Positions 25,654-34,705 of a stretch of DNA of 47,465 bases are shown piece by piece. The stretch lies in contig JAILZQ010000004.1 of assembly GCA_023512415.1 (NCBI GenBank), forward strand, positions 1 to 47,465, written 5' to 3'. Both the position numbers and the translations under genes were made by a program. The DNA is from Geminicoccaceae bacterium (GTDB taxonomy: Bacteria; Pseudomonadota; Alphaproteobacteria; Geminicoccales; Geminicoccaceae). The notes under the pieces are model-generated. The model searched no databases. It had not been told where the DNA came from and saw only the letters and a list, made by a program, of their open reading frames with translations. Numbering within the stretch: position 1 is the stretch's first letter; each line of letters starts with the position of its first letter.

Positions 25654-26244
25654 ATGAGCGTTCCGGTCAGAGGATATTTCGGTGTCGGGGCGGAGGGGAT
25701 CAGCAAGCCGGGAAACCTGGGAGCGCTGGTCCGAACCGCGCACGCTTTCGGTGCGAGCTTCCTCTTCTTCGTGAATGCCTATTGGAGGATACGCGAGGCG
25801 ATCTCCGATACCTCCAAGGCCGAACGCAGTGTTCCCTTGTTCGAGGCTCCTTCGGCCGGGGAGCTGGTTCTGCCGCGTCGGTGCAAGCTCGTCGGGGTGG
25901 AGCTGACCGAGGATGCCATACCATTGCCCAGCTTCCGACATCCCCCGAATGCCGCTTACGTCTTCGGCCCGGAGCGCGGCTCTCTTTCGCCGGAGATGAC
26001 GGCGCGTTGCGATTGGGTGGTGCGGATCCCGACCCAATTCTGCCTCAATCTCGGCGTCGCTGTGGCGATCGTTCTGTACGACCGGTTGCTTTGCTATGGG
26101 CGGTGCGCGGAACGCCCCGTGCAGAGCGGGGGGCCGAGCGAGCAGCTGCCGCCGCATGTTCACGGCCGACCGGTTTTCCGACGGAACCTCGACGGACCGG
26201 AAAAGCGTGCAATCCCCGCCACCGACGGAGGGTCGAAAGGGTGA
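25654..26244 (+). CDS. TrmH/SpoU-family (SPOUT) RNA methyltransferase
   Basis: Transfers methyl from S-adenosylmethionine to RNA, probably 2'-O of a tRNA or rRNA nucleotide. From ATG 25654 it is 196 aa. The three SPOUT motifs are visible: NLGALVRTAHAFGA (motif 1, with the RNA-binding Arg), AAYVFGPERGSLSPE (motif 2) and IPTQFCLNLGVAVAIVLYDRL read as IPTQFCLNLG plus AVAIVLYDRL (motif 3, trefoil knot). The open frame extends to 25525, but the extra 43 residues have no family counterpart. It overlaps the next gene by 4 bp (GTGA). The exact target nucleotide cannot be told. Confidence 0.9.
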   Translation: MSVPVRGYFGVGAEGISKPGNLGALVRTAHAFGASFLFFVNAYWRIREAISDTSKAERSVPLFEAPSAGELVLPRRCKLVGVELTEDAIPLPSFRHPPNAAYVFGPERGSLSPEMTARCDWVVRIPTQFCLNLGVAVAIVLYDRLLCYGRCAERPVQSGGPSEQLPPHVHGRPVFRRNLDGPEKRAIPATDGGSKG

Positions 26245-26786
26245 GCGGTGCACCCGATCCCCGCTTCACGGGTCTGCTCGCCCGTACGGCGCTGATCGCG
26301 CTGATCGGGCTGCTCGTCGTCCCAAATGCCGCGCTCGCCGCCTTCGTCGAGCGATTCCGAGATTGGAGCCTTTATGTCCACGAGGAAGCGAACACGAGGA
26401 TCTGCTTCATCGTGTCGACGCCGATCAAGCAGGAAGGTACCTTTTCCCGCAGGAGCCAGCCGCGCCTCTTCGTGACTCAGTTCGGAGGCGAGAACCCGCG
26501 ACAAGAGGTTTCGGTCGATCCGGGATACACCTACCGGAAAGGAAGTACCGTCGAGGCTGTGGTCGGCGGTTCGCGCTTCGAGCTCTTCACGGAGCGCGAC
26601 CGCGCCTGGGCCGTCGACGCCGCCGAGGATGCCCGACTCATCGAGGCCATGCGCCGAGGCAACCAGATCCAACTTCGGGGCACGTCCGTTCGCGATACGT
26701 GGTCGCTCGACACCTACTCGTTGGCTGGCTTCACCGCCGCGCACCGCGCCATGACGGAGGCATGCCGCAATGCCTCGAAGCGCTGA
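26241..26786 (+). CDS. Invasion-associated locus B (IalB) family protein
   Basis: 181 aa, exported. GTG 26241 overlaps the upstream stop as GTGA. A signal peptide ends near residue 33 ([17 protein letters not shown], then AFVERF). The mature part matches the IalB family: [65 protein letters not shown] and the ending [15 protein letters not shown]. The name comes from Bartonella, but the family is widespread in free-living alphaproteobacteria and its molecular role is unknown. Its 3' end overlaps rlmN by 17 bp; the rlmN ribosome-binding site GGAGG lies inside it. Confidence 0.87.
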   Translation: MSGAPDPRFTGLLARTALIALIGLLVVPNAALAAFVERFRDWSLYVHEEANTRICFIVSTPIKQEGTFSRRSQPRLFVTQFGGENPRQEVSVDPGYTYRKGSTVEAVVGGSRFELFTERDRAWAVDAAEDARLIEAMRRGNQIQLRGTSVRDTWSLDTYSLAGFTAAHRAMTEACRNASKR

Positions 26787-27918
26787 GACCGGGAAGGGCA
26801 AGCCCTACCTCGTCGGGATGAGCCGCGCGGAGCTCGCCCATTGGCTGGAGATGTTGGGCGAATCACCGCAGGCTGCTTGGCTTCGGGCACGCCAACTTTT
26901 CCACTGGCTCTATGCCCGTGGCGCCTCCACGCCGGCGGCCATGACCTCGTTGCCGAAGGATCTACGGCGGGTCATCGAAGAAAACGCCGACGTCGCGCGG
27001 CCGGGTATCGTCGCCGAGCAAACCGCCGCCGATGGCACCCGCAAATGGCTGCTCCGTCTTCGGGACGGGAAAGAGGTCGAGACGGTCTTCATACCCGAAG
27101 ATGATCGAGCGGCCTTGTGCGTTTCTACACAAGTCGGTTGCAGCCTGTCCTGCAAGTTCTGTCATACCGGTACGATGCGGCTCGCTCGCAACCTCACCGC
27201 TGGCGAGATCCTCGCACAGATCTTGGTGGTCCGTGATGTGTTGGGAGATTGGCCCTCCCCTCGCGAGGGGCGCCGCCTCACCAATGTCGTCATCATGGGA
27301 ATGGGTGAGCCCCTGTTGAACTACCGGGAGGTCGCTGCGGCCTTCCGCATCGTCATCGATGGCGAAGGCATCGGCATTTCCCGGCGAAGGATCACTCTGT
27401 CGACGTCGGGCGTCGTGCCACGCATCGAGCCATGGGGCCGGGAGCTCGGAACAGGCCTCGCGATCTCGCTCCACGCGGTGCGCGACGATCTGCGAGACGA
27501 GCTCGTTCCGATCAATCGCAAGTGGCCGATCGCTGAATTGTTGGACGCCTGCCGCCGCTATCCCGTTCGCCGCCCCGTTACGTTCGAATATGTGATGCTG
27601 CGGGGCGTGAACGACTCGGACGCCGATGCCCGCGAGCTCGTCCGTCTCTTGCGCGGCTTGGCAGCGAAGGTCAATCTGATCCCCTTCAATTCTTGGCCCG
27701 GGGCGCCCTTTCGTTGCTCCACCCCCGAGCGGATCCGGAGCTTCGCATCCATCGTCGAAGCCGCAGGCTATCCGAGCCCGGTGCGGTCACCTCGTGGGCG
27801 CGACATTTTGGCCGCCTGTGGTCAGCTCAAGACGGCCCTGGCTCGCCCCGTGCCCACTGCCGTCCCGCCCGCCGACGCCGCCGTGCGCGAACCCAGCCCT
27901 GCGCCCCTCTCGGTTTGA
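26770..27918 (+). CDS. rlmN: 23S rRNA (A2503-C2)/tRNA (A37-C2) methyltransferase
   Basis: Radical-SAM enzyme that methylates C2 of A2503 in 23S rRNA and A37 in some tRNAs. 382 aa. The iron-sulfur cysteines are C124, C128 and C131 in [12 protein letters not shown]. The two further cysteines that form and resolve the methyl-protein intermediate are C117 (ALCVSTQ) and C350 (AACGQL). Also visible are [34 protein letters not shown] and [13 protein letters not shown] proline/alanine-rich tail follows residue 358. ATG 26770 has GGAGG about 8 bp upstream. It is convergent with phoB. Confidence 0.97.
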   Translation: MPRSAETGKGKPYLVGMSRAELAHWLEMLGESPQAAWLRARQLFHWLYARGASTPAAMTSLPKDLRRVIEENADVARPGIVAEQTAADGTRKWLLRLRDGKEVETVFIPEDDRAALCVSTQVGCSLSCKFCHTGTMRLARNLTAGEILAQILVVRDVLGDWPSPREGRRLTNVVIMGMGEPLLNYREVAAAFRIVIDGEGIGISRRRITLSTSGVVPRIEPWGRELGTGLAISLHAVRDDLRDELVPINRKWPIAELLDACRRYPVRRPVTFEYVMLRGVNDSDADARELVRLLRGLAAKVNLIPFNSWPGAPFRCSTPERIRSFASIVEAAGYPSPVRSPRGRDILAACGQLKTALARPVPTAVPPADAAVREPSPAPLSV

Positions 27919-28010
27919 TGGCCCGACCAAGCCTCCCGAACCGACCCGATGCCTCCCGCCTTGCCACCGGTCGGGTTTCGTGCAGCCGGAGCTGGCAGGA
28001 CAAATCCGTC

Positions 28011-28718
28011 TCAGCGCGACGGAGCCGTGGCGAATTTGAGGTCGAGAGCATAGCCCTCGGCACGAACGGTCCGTAGAAGATCGGGCTCGCCCGCCGCGTT
28101 GAGCGCGCGACGCAAGCGACGAATCGTCGCATCCACCGTTCGGAGCTCGATGTCGAGGTCGCCGCCCCAGACCCGATCGAGGAGCTGGGCCCGACTGAAG
28201 ACCCGACCGGGATTCTCGAGGAAATATCGCAAGAGGCGAAACTCCGTCGGCGAGAGATGGACCTCTCGGGCGCCGCGGAAGACACGATGCGCCGCGAGAT
28301 CGAGCCGCAGGTCCTGGAACTCGAGGACCTGATCGGTGAGCGCTGGACGAACCCGCCGGAGCACCGCTCGAATCCGCGCGATCAGCTCGGCCGGGGAGAA
28401 CGGCTTGGTCACGTAGTCGTCTGCGCCCAACTCGAGGCCTCGGAGGCGGTCGGGCTCCTCGGTCCGAGCCGTCAGCATGACTACTGGCACATGCGCCTGC
28501 TCCGGCCGCCGCCGGATCCGCCTCAGCAATTCCAGCCCGGAAAGTTGAGGGATCATCCAGTCGACGACGACCAAGTCCGGCGTGCGTTCCGCCAACAACG
28601 TGAGCGCTTCCTCGCCGTCGAACGCCTGAGCGACCTCGAAGCCTGCCGCCTCCAAATTGTAAGCCAGCAGCTTCTGTAGGGCCGCTTCGTCCTCCACGAT
28701 CAGGATGAGCGGCTTCAC
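28011..28718 (-). CDS. phoB: Phosphate regulon response regulator
   Basis: Transcription factor that binds Pho boxes when phosphorylated by PhoR. 235 aa from GTG 28718. The receiver domain has the acidic pocket VEDE (E9, D10), phosphoacceptor D53 in VVVDWMIP, and the Lys in VTKPFSP. The C-terminal winged helix has VHLSPTEFRLLRYFLENPG, the OmpR/PhoB fold, and ends LRTVRAEGYAL. GTG 28727, overlapping the phoU stop as GTGA, is an alternative start; 28718 has better Shine-Dalgarno spacing (GGTGGAG, 8 bp). It is the last gene of the phoR-pst-phoU-phoB operon. Confidence 0.96.
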   Translation of the reverse strand: MKPLILIVEDEAALQKLLAYNLEAAGFEVAQAFDGEEALTLLAERTPDLVVVDWMIPQLSGLELLRRIRRRPEQAHVPVVMLTARTEEPDRLRGLELGADDYVTKPFSPAELIARIRAVLRRVRPALTDQVLEFQDLRLDLAAHRVFRGAREVHLSPTEFRLLRYFLENPGRVFSRAQLLDRVWGGDLDIELRTVDATIRRLRRALNAAGEPDLLRTVRAEGYALDLKFATAPSR

Positions 28719-28723
28719 GACCG

Positions 28724-29425
28724 TCACTCCACCTCGTGCCTCGGCCGGTTGATCTGCGTGCCGTGTTTGATGAAAACGATCTTTTCGGCAATGTTTGTCG
28801 CATGATCTGCAATGCGTTCCAGGTTCTTTGCAATGAACAACACATCTATACACGAACTTATGGTCCTCGGATCTTCCAGCATGTAAGTGACCAATTCTCG
28901 GAACAGACTCGTGTATAGCTCGTCCACCTCACTGTCGCGATGCCAAACAGCGGTTGCTTTGTCCGCGTCGCGCTCGACATAGGCATCGAGGACGTCTTTG
29001 ACCATCGACAGACAGGATTGGCCGATCCGTGGCAGCTGCTGGATCGGCCGCAATTCCGGGTGTTCGGACAGACGCTGAGATCGCTTGGCAATACTGACCG
29101 CGTAATCGCTCATTCGTTCGAGATCGTTGGTGATCTTGAGCGCCATCGCGATCATCCGAAGATCGATCGCCATTGGCTGACGCAAAGCCAAAAGCTTGAT
29201 GGCGTCCTGATCGATACTTTCCTCGAGATCGTCGATCCGGCGATCCGTCTCGATCACTTTCGCCGCGAGCTCCACGTCCCGCTCGGCGAGGGCCCGTACC
29301 GCGTCGGCGACCTGCCGTTCCGCCAGGCCTCCCATCTCGACGATCGCGCCCGTCAGCCGCGACAGCTCCTCGTCGAACGCCCGAACGATGTGCTGATGCT
29401 CGAGAGCCTCGGTCTGCTTGGGCAT
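28724..29425 (-). CDS. phoU: Phosphate signalling protein PhoU
   Basis: Helical protein that signals phosphate sufficiency from PstSCAB to PhoR. 233 aa with the two symmetrical three-helix repeats. The first contains LLALRQPMAIDLRMIAMALKI and ends DLERMSDYAVSIAKR. The second contains DPRTISSCIDVLFIAKNLERI and ends DHATNIAEKIVF. These E/DxxxD-type motifs are the metal-cluster sites. It lies 10 bp behind pstB and its stop region overlaps or touches the phoB start. Confidence 0.96.
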   Translation of the reverse strand: MPKQTEALEHQHIVRAFDEELSRLTGAIVEMGGLAERQVADAVRALAERDVELAAKVIETDRRIDDLEESIDQDAIKLLALRQPMAIDLRMIAMALKITNDLERMSDYAVSIAKRSQRLSEHPELRPIQQLPRIGQSCLSMVKDVLDAYVERDADKATAVWHRDSEVDELYTSLFRELVTYMLEDPRTISSCIDVLFIAKNLERIADHATNIAEKIVFIKHGTQINRPRHEVE

Positions 29426-29435
29426 GACCCCTCCT

Positions 29436-30251
29436 TCAGCCGAACCGACCCGTCAGATAATCGCTCGTCCGCTGATGGCGGGGTCGCGTGAAGAGCTCGG
29501 TGGTCGGACCGTACTCCACAAGCTCGCCGAGGTACATGAAGGCCGTATAGCTCGAGACGCGCGCCGCCTGTTGCATGTTGTGCGTGACGATGAGGATCGT
29601 CACGCTGCCGGCCATCGAGATGATGAGATCCTCGATGCTGGCCGTCGCGATCGGGTCCAGCGCCGACGTCGGCTCGTCGAAGAGAACGATTTCTGGGTCC
29701 GTTGCGAGAGCGCGAGCGATGCAAAGGCGCTGCTGTTGGCCGCCGGAGAGGGCGGTCCCGGGCTCCTCGAGCCGGTCCTTGACCTCCTCCCAAAGAGCTG
29801 CCCCGCGGAGCGCCGCCTCGACCCTCCCGTCGAGTTCGCTTCGGGCTTTGACCCCCCGCACGCGCAATCCGTACGCGACGTTCTCGTAGATGGACTTGGG
29901 AAACGGATTCGGTTTCTGGAAGACCATCGAGATCCGCATCCGCACCTCGATCGGGTCGATGTCCGAACTGACGATGTTGACGTCATCCGGGTAAAGACGA
30001 ATTTCGCCCTCGTACCGAGTGTGGGGTGTCAGATCGTGCATCCTGTTGAAGCACCGCAGGAGCGTCGACTTCCCGCACCCCGAGGGGCCGATGAGCGCGG
30101 TCACCGCATGCTCGTAAACAACCATGTCGATGTTCTTGAGTGCCTGCAGGTTCCCATAATAAAAGTTCAGCCCCCGAATTCTGCTCTTTACCTTGGGATC
30201 GGCACTCACCGACTGGGTAGCGAACGGCACCGCGGTGACTACAGCGGACAT
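29436..30251 (-). CDS. pstB: Phosphate ABC transporter ATPase
   Basis: ATPase powering high-affinity phosphate uptake. 271 aa from ATG 30251. Walker A is GPSGCGKST (55-63), the Q-loop is [15 protein letters not shown], the signature is [15 protein letters not shown], Walker B is [13 protein letters not shown] and the switch is [20 protein letters not shown] with CFNRMHDL is specific for PstB. An upstream run-on of the frame lies inside pstA and is not coding. It sits 8 bp after pstA. Confidence 0.97.
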   Translation of the reverse strand: MSAVVTAVPFATQSVSADPKVKSRIRGLNFYYGNLQALKNIDMVVYEHAVTALIGPSGCGKSTLLRCFNRMHDLTPHTRYEGEIRLYPDDVNIVSSDIDPIEVRMRISMVFQKPNPFPKSIYENVAYGLRVRGVKARSELDGRVEAALRGAALWEEVKDRLEEPGTALSGGQQQRLCIARALATDPEIVLFDEPTSALDPIATASIEDLIISMAGSVTILIVTHNMQQAARVSSYTAFMYLGELVEYGPTTELFTRPRHQRTSDYLTGRFG

Positions 30252-30259
30252 CGGCCCTC

Positions 30260-31216
30260 TCACCAAGTGATCCTTTTGCGCAACCGGTAGCGCAGGTAGA
30301 TGGCGAACCCGTTCATCGCCAACGTCAAGACGACGATCACGATGCCCGCCGCCGCAGCGTTGGCATGAAATGCTGTGCCCGGTCGTGAAACCCAATTGAA
30401 CATTTGAATCGGTAGAACCGTGAAGCCCGACCAGAGCCAGTCGAAGCTCACGAACGGCGGCTTCGTGCTGATGGGCGGGTCCGGCAGATAGGCGATGAAC
30501 GTCAGCGCGCCGATCGTAATCAACGGCGCGGTCTCGCCGATCGCGCGGGCGAGTCCGATGATCACGCCCGTCGCGATGCCGGGGATCGAATAGGGCAACA
30601 CGTGGTCTCGGGTTGCCTGCCAGCGTGTCGCTCCCACCGCGTAGGCCGCCTCCCGGATCGTGTGCGGCACGGCGCGGACGGCCTCTCGGGTAGCGACCAC
30701 GACCACGGGCATGATCATGAGCGCGAGTGTGAGACCGGCGGAGAGAATACTTTGCCCGAATCCCAGGGCATAGACGAAGAGACCTAATGCCAAGAGGCCG
30801 TACACTATCGACGGCACAGCGGCCAGATTGCTCACGTTGATTTCGATCAACGTGGTCACCCAGTTGCGTGGTGCGTACTCCTCGAGATAAATGCCCGCGG
30901 AGACAGCGAGTGGCACTCCGATCGCGGCCGTGACCATCATCACGAGACAGGTTCCGACCCAGGCCGAGAGAATCCCGGCTTCCGCCGCGCGGCGAGACGG
31001 AAAACTCAGGAAAAAGTCGGGTGTCAGCCGATGATATCCGTCCATCACCAAATCGACGAACAGCGCCAGGAGCGTGACCACACCCACGGAGGTGGCAAGG
31101 AAGCCCACGACGGCGAACACGATGTCCCACCGTCGCCGCCGGACGACATTCGCCCGGATTTCGGCGACACCGGGAACCGCCGCCTCGACCGCGATCGACG
31201 GCGAGATGCTGGCCAT
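30260..31216 (-). CDS. pstA: Phosphate ABC transporter permease PstA
   Basis: Inner-membrane channel subunit, 318 aa from ATG 31216, which shares one base with the pstC stop (TGATG). It has six membrane helices. The family block [20 protein letters not shown] is followed by the ATPase-contact loop [20 protein letters not shown] and by [19 protein letters not shown]. The first 25 residues are cytoplasmic and include RRRRWD before helix 1. The open frame upstream of 31216 is a shadow within pstC. Confidence 0.96.
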   Translation of the reverse strand: MASISPSIAVEAAVPGVAEIRANVVRRRRWDIVFAVVGFLATSVGVVTLLALFVDLVMDGYHRLTPDFFLSFPSRRAAEAGILSAWVGTCLVMMVTAAIGVPLAVSAGIYLEEYAPRNWVTTLIEINVSNLAAVPSIVYGLLALGLFVYALGFGQSILSAGLTLALMIMPVVVVATREAVRAVPHTIREAAYAVGATRWQATRDHVLPYSIPGIATGVIIGLARAIGETAPLITIGALTFIAYLPDPPISTKPPFVSFDWLWSGFTVLPIQMFNWVSRPGTAFHANAAAAGIVIVVLTLAMNGFAIYLRYRLRKRITW

Positions 31217-32133
31217 CAGTAGGCCTCCCGGAAGCGCATCCGCAGAAGGTGCGCGAGAATGTTGAAGAGCAGCGTGATCAAAAGGAGCACGAGCCCCGCT
31301 GCAAAGATGGACTGGTAGCCGATCGAGCCGTGCGGCAAATCTCCGAGCGCGACCTGGACGATGTAGGCCGTGATCGTTGCCGCCGGTTCGGTCGGGTCGA
31401 GCGTGAGGTTGGGCTGTTGCCCGGCGGCGATCGCGACGACCATGGTCTCCCCGGTCGCACGTGCGATCCCCAGCACGAACGCTGCGGCGATCCCCGAGGC
31501 CGCCGCCGGCATGACGACCCGAAGCGTCGTTTGGAGCCGTGTCGCCCCGCAAGCGTACGACGCCTCCCTTAAAGCGTTCGGCACGGCGCGCATGGCGTCC
31601 TCGCTCACCGAGCCGACGTAAGGCACGATCATGATCCCGATCACGATGCCGGGGCTCAAGACGTTGAACCCCGGGAGATCGGGGATGACGTTCTGCAGGA
31701 GCGGAGTGACGAACAACAGCGCGAAATACCCGTACACGACGGTCGGCACGCCTTCGAGCAGTTCGAGGAACGGCTTGACCGACTCCCGCACTTTGACCGG
31801 CGCGAACTCGGAGAGGTACAACGCCACCATCAGACCTAGCGGCACCGCGACCAGCAGCGCGACCCCCGCCGCCAGCAGAGTACCGCACAGGAGGGGCAAA
31901 ATCCCGTAGCGAGCCTCGGCGAAGAGCGGGGTCCACATCGTGTCGGTCAAGAAGTCGACGATCGACACGCGCTCGAAAAATCCGGCGGATTCATAGACGA
32001 GCACGACGACGATGGCTGTCGTCACGGCCACGGCCGAGGTGGCACAGATGAACAGGAACGCTTCGACCAATCGTTCCTTGATGTCGCGATGATGGATGCG
32101 CGGGCGGATCAACGAGCGCTGCGCCGATGGCAT
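31216..32133 (-). CDS. pstC: Phosphate ABC transporter permease PstC
   Basis: Inner-membrane channel subunit, 305 aa. Helix 1 is at about residues 25-48. The PstC blocks are [21 protein letters not shown] followed by TVVYGYFAL, then [19 protein letters not shown], the coupling loop [19 protein letters not shown] and the transport motif [20 protein letters not shown] 32133 has GAGG 9 bp upstream. It is separated from pstS by 69 bp holding a strong hairpin. Confidence 0.96.
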   Translation of the reverse strand: MPSAQRSLIRPRIHHRDIKERLVEAFLFICATSAVAVTTAIVVVLVYESAGFFERVSIVDFLTDTMWTPLFAEARYGILPLLCGTLLAAGVALLVAVPLGLMVALYLSEFAPVKVRESVKPFLELLEGVPTVVYGYFALLFVTPLLQNVIPDLPGFNVLSPGIVIGIMIVPYVGSVSEDAMRAVPNALREASYACGATRLQTTLRVVMPAAASGIAAAFVLGIARATGETMVVAIAAGQQPNLTLDPTEPAATITAYIVQVALGDLPHGSIGYQSIFAAGLVLLLITLLFNILAHLLRMRFREAY

Positions 32134-32149
32134 GATCGGAACCTCACGG

Positions 32150-32174
32150 GTCGGCCGGGTCGAGCCCGGCCGAC
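32150..32174 (-). other. Strong hairpin between pstS and pstC
   Basis: GTCGGCCGGG (32150-32159), 5-nt loop, CCCGGCCGAC (32165-32174): a perfect 10-bp GC-rich stem in plus-strand letters. Beside it at 32175-32189 is TCTCG-AGATG-CGAGA, a second small hairpin. There is no T run, so RNA processing, 3'-end protection or partial attenuation is likelier than full termination. Either would make pstS transcript more abundant than pstCAB. Confidence 0.6.
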
Positions 32175-32202
32175 TCTCGAGATGCGAGATGACCCAGATG
32201 TC

Positions 32203-33195
32203 TCAGGATTTCAGCTCGCGCTGGAGGAGCTCCATGATCTGCACGCCCACCTCGGGAACGCCGCCGAAGACGGTTCCGGTCTTGCGCTCCTGGAACCGCG
32301 CCCACGCAGCCTTGTAGGCGGCGTCGGGCAGGGGCGTATATCCGACTTCCCGAGCCAAGCTGGCACCGTTGACCAGGTAGAATTCGACGAATTCGGCAAC
32401 CTCCGGACGCTCAGCCGCCTTCCGGTTGACATAGATGAAGAGGGGCCGCGAGAGGGGCTGATACGAGCCGTCGATGACGTGCTCCATGCTCGGTTCGACC
32501 GGCTTACCCGTCTTCGGGTTGACGATTTTGACGGTTTTCACCTTCCCCGGGTTCTCGTGGACATAGGCGAAGCCGAAGAAGCCGAGCGCGAACTTGTCGC
32601 CGGAGACGCCTTGGACGAGGATGTTGTCATCTTCGCTCGCCGTGTAGTCGCCGCGGCTCGACTTCGCCTTACCGACCACCGCCTCGGTGAAGTAGTCGAA
32701 GGTCCCGGAATCAGCGCCTGCCCCATAAAGGGACAACTTCGCATCTGGCCAGTCCGGCCGAACCTGCTTCCAGTTGGTGATCTTACCCTGGGCCGCCGGC
32801 TCCCAGATCTTTTTGAGCTCGTCGACGGTCATGACCTCCGCCCAATTGTTCTGCGGATGGACGACCACGGCCAGGGCGTCGAAGGCCACCGGCAACTCGA
32901 TGTAGTCGACGCCGGCCTGCTTGCACGCCTCCATCTCCTGCGCGAGGATCGGGCGGGACGCGTTTGAAATATCGGTCTCGCCGCGGCAGAACTTTTTGAA
33001 GCCACCGCCGGTGCCGGAGATGCCGACCGTCACCCGGACGGCTCCCTTCTTCGCCTTTTGGAACTCCTCGGCGACCGCCTCGGTGACCGGATAGACCGTG
33101 CTCGAGCCGTCGATCTTCACCTCCGGTGCCGCGAACGCGACCTGAGAGGCGAAGAGGGCGCCGGCCGCGGCGCCACCGAACAGAGCGAACTTCAT
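32203..33195 (-). CDS. pstS: Phosphate ABC transporter substrate-binding protein
   Basis: Periplasmic high-affinity phosphate receptor, 330 aa from ATG 33195, with GGAGG 7 bp upstream. The signal peptide is [22 protein letters not shown], then [14 protein letters not shown]. Phosphate-contact blocks are [38 protein letters not shown] and [18 protein letters not shown] Pho box lies about 60 bp upstream, within the end of phoR. The frame extends to 33222, but the extra residues precede the signal peptide and are unlikely to be translated. Confidence 0.97.
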   Translation of the reverse strand: MKFALFGGAAAGALFASQVAFAAPEVKIDGSSTVYPVTEAVAEEFQKAKKGAVRVTVGISGTGGGFKKFCRGETDISNASRPILAQEMEACKQAGVDYIELPVAFDALAVVVHPQNNWAEVMTVDELKKIWEPAAQGKITNWKQVRPDWPDAKLSLYGAGADSGTFDYFTEAVVGKAKSSRGDYTASEDDNILVQGVSGDKFALGFFGFAYVHENPGKVKTVKIVNPKTGKPVEPSMEHVIDGSYQPLSRPLFIYVNRKAAERPEVAEFVEFYLVNGASLAREVGYTPLPDAAYKAAWARFQERKTGTVFGGVPEVGVQIMELLQRELKS

Positions 33196-33254
33196 CGCGA
33201 TGCCTCCGTCGAGAGTCGTCACCGCGGCCTCTATGCCGGCGGCCGGTGCCGCTT

Positions 33255-34697
33255 CTATGACGGAATCTTGACAGAATGATGATCGACGACCTCGGCGGGT
33301 ATTGGCAGGAGTACCGCGAACCGCGAACCACGACCGAGCTCGCTTTCGATCGCCAGATGGCCCTGATGCCGACGGACGATATGCTTGACGATCGCCAGGC
33401 CGAGCCCCGTGCCACCGACCCTGCGCGAGCGCCCCTTGTCGACCCGGTAAAACCGCTCGGTGAGCCGCGGCAAATGTTCAGGCGGAATGCCTTCGCCCTG
33501 GTCGATGACGGCGATCTCCACAGCCGGGCGCCCGGCGACGGGTCCTGCACTCGGCGGAGCAGCGTCGAGCAAACGCACCGTGACCCTCACCTCTTTGTCG
33601 GGCCCACCGTACTTGATCGCATTGTCGACGAGGTTGCCGAAAAGCTGGTGGAGCTGATCGGCATCGGCGACGATCTCGGGCAACGCCGAAGGCGCATCGA
33701 AGACCAGCCGGACCCTTGCCGCCTCGGCCATCGGCCGCATTCGGGCCAACGTACCCTCGAGCACGTCGGCGAGGGAAACCCGCGCGGCGGGGGGGCGGCG
33801 CGCAGCGAGCTCGATCTGAGAAAGCGAGAGGAGGTCGTCGACCAGGCGCTTCATGCGGGCGGCTTCTTCGGCCATGGTCGCGAGGAACATCTCCCGCGCC
33901 GCCGGATCGTCGCGCGCTGGCCCGCGCAGGGTCTCGATGATCCCGATGATCGCCGCGAGCGGTGTCTTGATCTCGTGGCTGGCATTGGCGACGAAGTCCG
34001 AGCGCATCCGCTCGATCATGAGCTGCTCACTCTGCTCCCGCAAAGCGAGGACGGCCCCCCGCCCCCCTTCTGGTCTCTCGATCGGTTGGATCCTCACGGC
34101 GAACAGCCTGAGCCGATCGTCGACCGGACTGAACACGACCGTGCTCGCGGTCGCGGAGGCGATCGCGGCGTTCAACGCGGCGACAACCCCGGGATCGCGG
34201 GTCGCCCGCGCGAACGGAACGTCGACCCGTTCCAGGTTGAAGGTACGGCGGGCTGCGGGATTGGCATCAACGATCGTGCCGCGCGCATCGACCACCAGAA
34301 TCCCATCTGGGAGTGCGTCGAGGACCGCCGACAGAAGGCGAGCCTGCGCGGCCGCTTGGCGCTCCGCCCGACGAGCCCGTCGAGCGAGCTCCACGGCCGG
34401 CCACATGATCCACTCGAGAGCCGAGCCGAGGACGAGCGCGGGCCGTTGACCTTCTTCCCCGCCGCTCAGGCCGATCATCCATCGCGCGAGCGCCCCCGCC
34501 TGCGCAACCCACTGCCGGGCGATGAGGTGAGCGGTCACGATCCCGGCGAGTACCGCGCCCGAAACGGCCCAGACGCTGTCTACACCGAACGCGATCGCGA
34601 CCAGGACGGTGACTACTGCCGGGGAGGAGCCGAGCGCCGTGTCGCGGACGAGGCTGACGGCCGGCGCCGGCCCGCGCAAACGCTGCGGCGCCGCCAC
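33255..34697 (-). CDS. phoR: Phosphate regulon sensor histidine kinase
   Basis: Membrane-bound kinase that phosphorylates PhoB in phosphate shortage. 480 aa: two hydrophobic segments at about residues 26-60, a charged linker, and a PAS domain at about 118-220 (LLSAVLDALPDGILVVDARG). The HisKA phosphoacceptor is H241 in NASHEIKTPLAAI. ATP-binding boxes are N (LFGNLVDNAIKYGG), G1 (VIDQGEGIP), F (LTERFYRVDKG) and G2 (VGGTGLGLAIVKHI). GTG 34697 has GAGG about 6 bp upstream. It starts 8 bp after the acetoacetyl-CoA synthetase gene, and its final codons contain the pstS Pho box. Confidence 0.95.
   Translation of the reverse strand: MAAPQRLRGPAPAVSLVRDTALGSSPAVVTVLVAIAFGVDSVWAVSGAVLAGIVTAHLIARQWVAQAGALARWMIGLSGGEEGQRPALVLGSALEWIMWPAVELARRARRAERQAAAQARLLSAVLDALPDGILVVDARGTIVDANPAARRTFNLERVDVPFARATRDPGVVAALNAAIASATASTVVFSPVDDRLRLFAVRIQPIERPEGGRGAVLALREQSEQLMIERMRSDFVANASHEIKTPLAAIIGIIETLRGPARDDPAAREMFLATMAEEAARMKRLVDDLLSLSQIELAARRPPAARVSLADVLEGTLARMRPMAEAARVRLVFDAPSALPEIVADADQLHQLFGNLVDNAIKYGGPDKEVRVTVRLLDAAPPSAGPVAGRPAVEIAVIDQGEGIPPEHLPRLTERFYRVDKGRSRRVGGTGLGLAIVKHIVRRHQGHLAIESELGRGSRFAVLLPIPAEVVDHHSVKIPS
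33257..33274 (-). promoter_or_regulatory. Pho box for pstS inside the 3' end of phoR
   Basis: On the minus strand: CTGTCAA-GATT-CCGTCAT. Two 7-bp half sites with a 4-bp spacer match the E. coli-type consensus (CTGTCAT, 4 bp, CTGTCAT) at 6 of 7 positions each. It lies 61 bp upstream of the pstS ATG and covers phoR codons V-K-I-P-S and the first base of the stop codon. No good -10 is visible at the expected distance. Confidence 0.7.
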
Positions 34698-34705
34698 TGC
34701 GAGCC

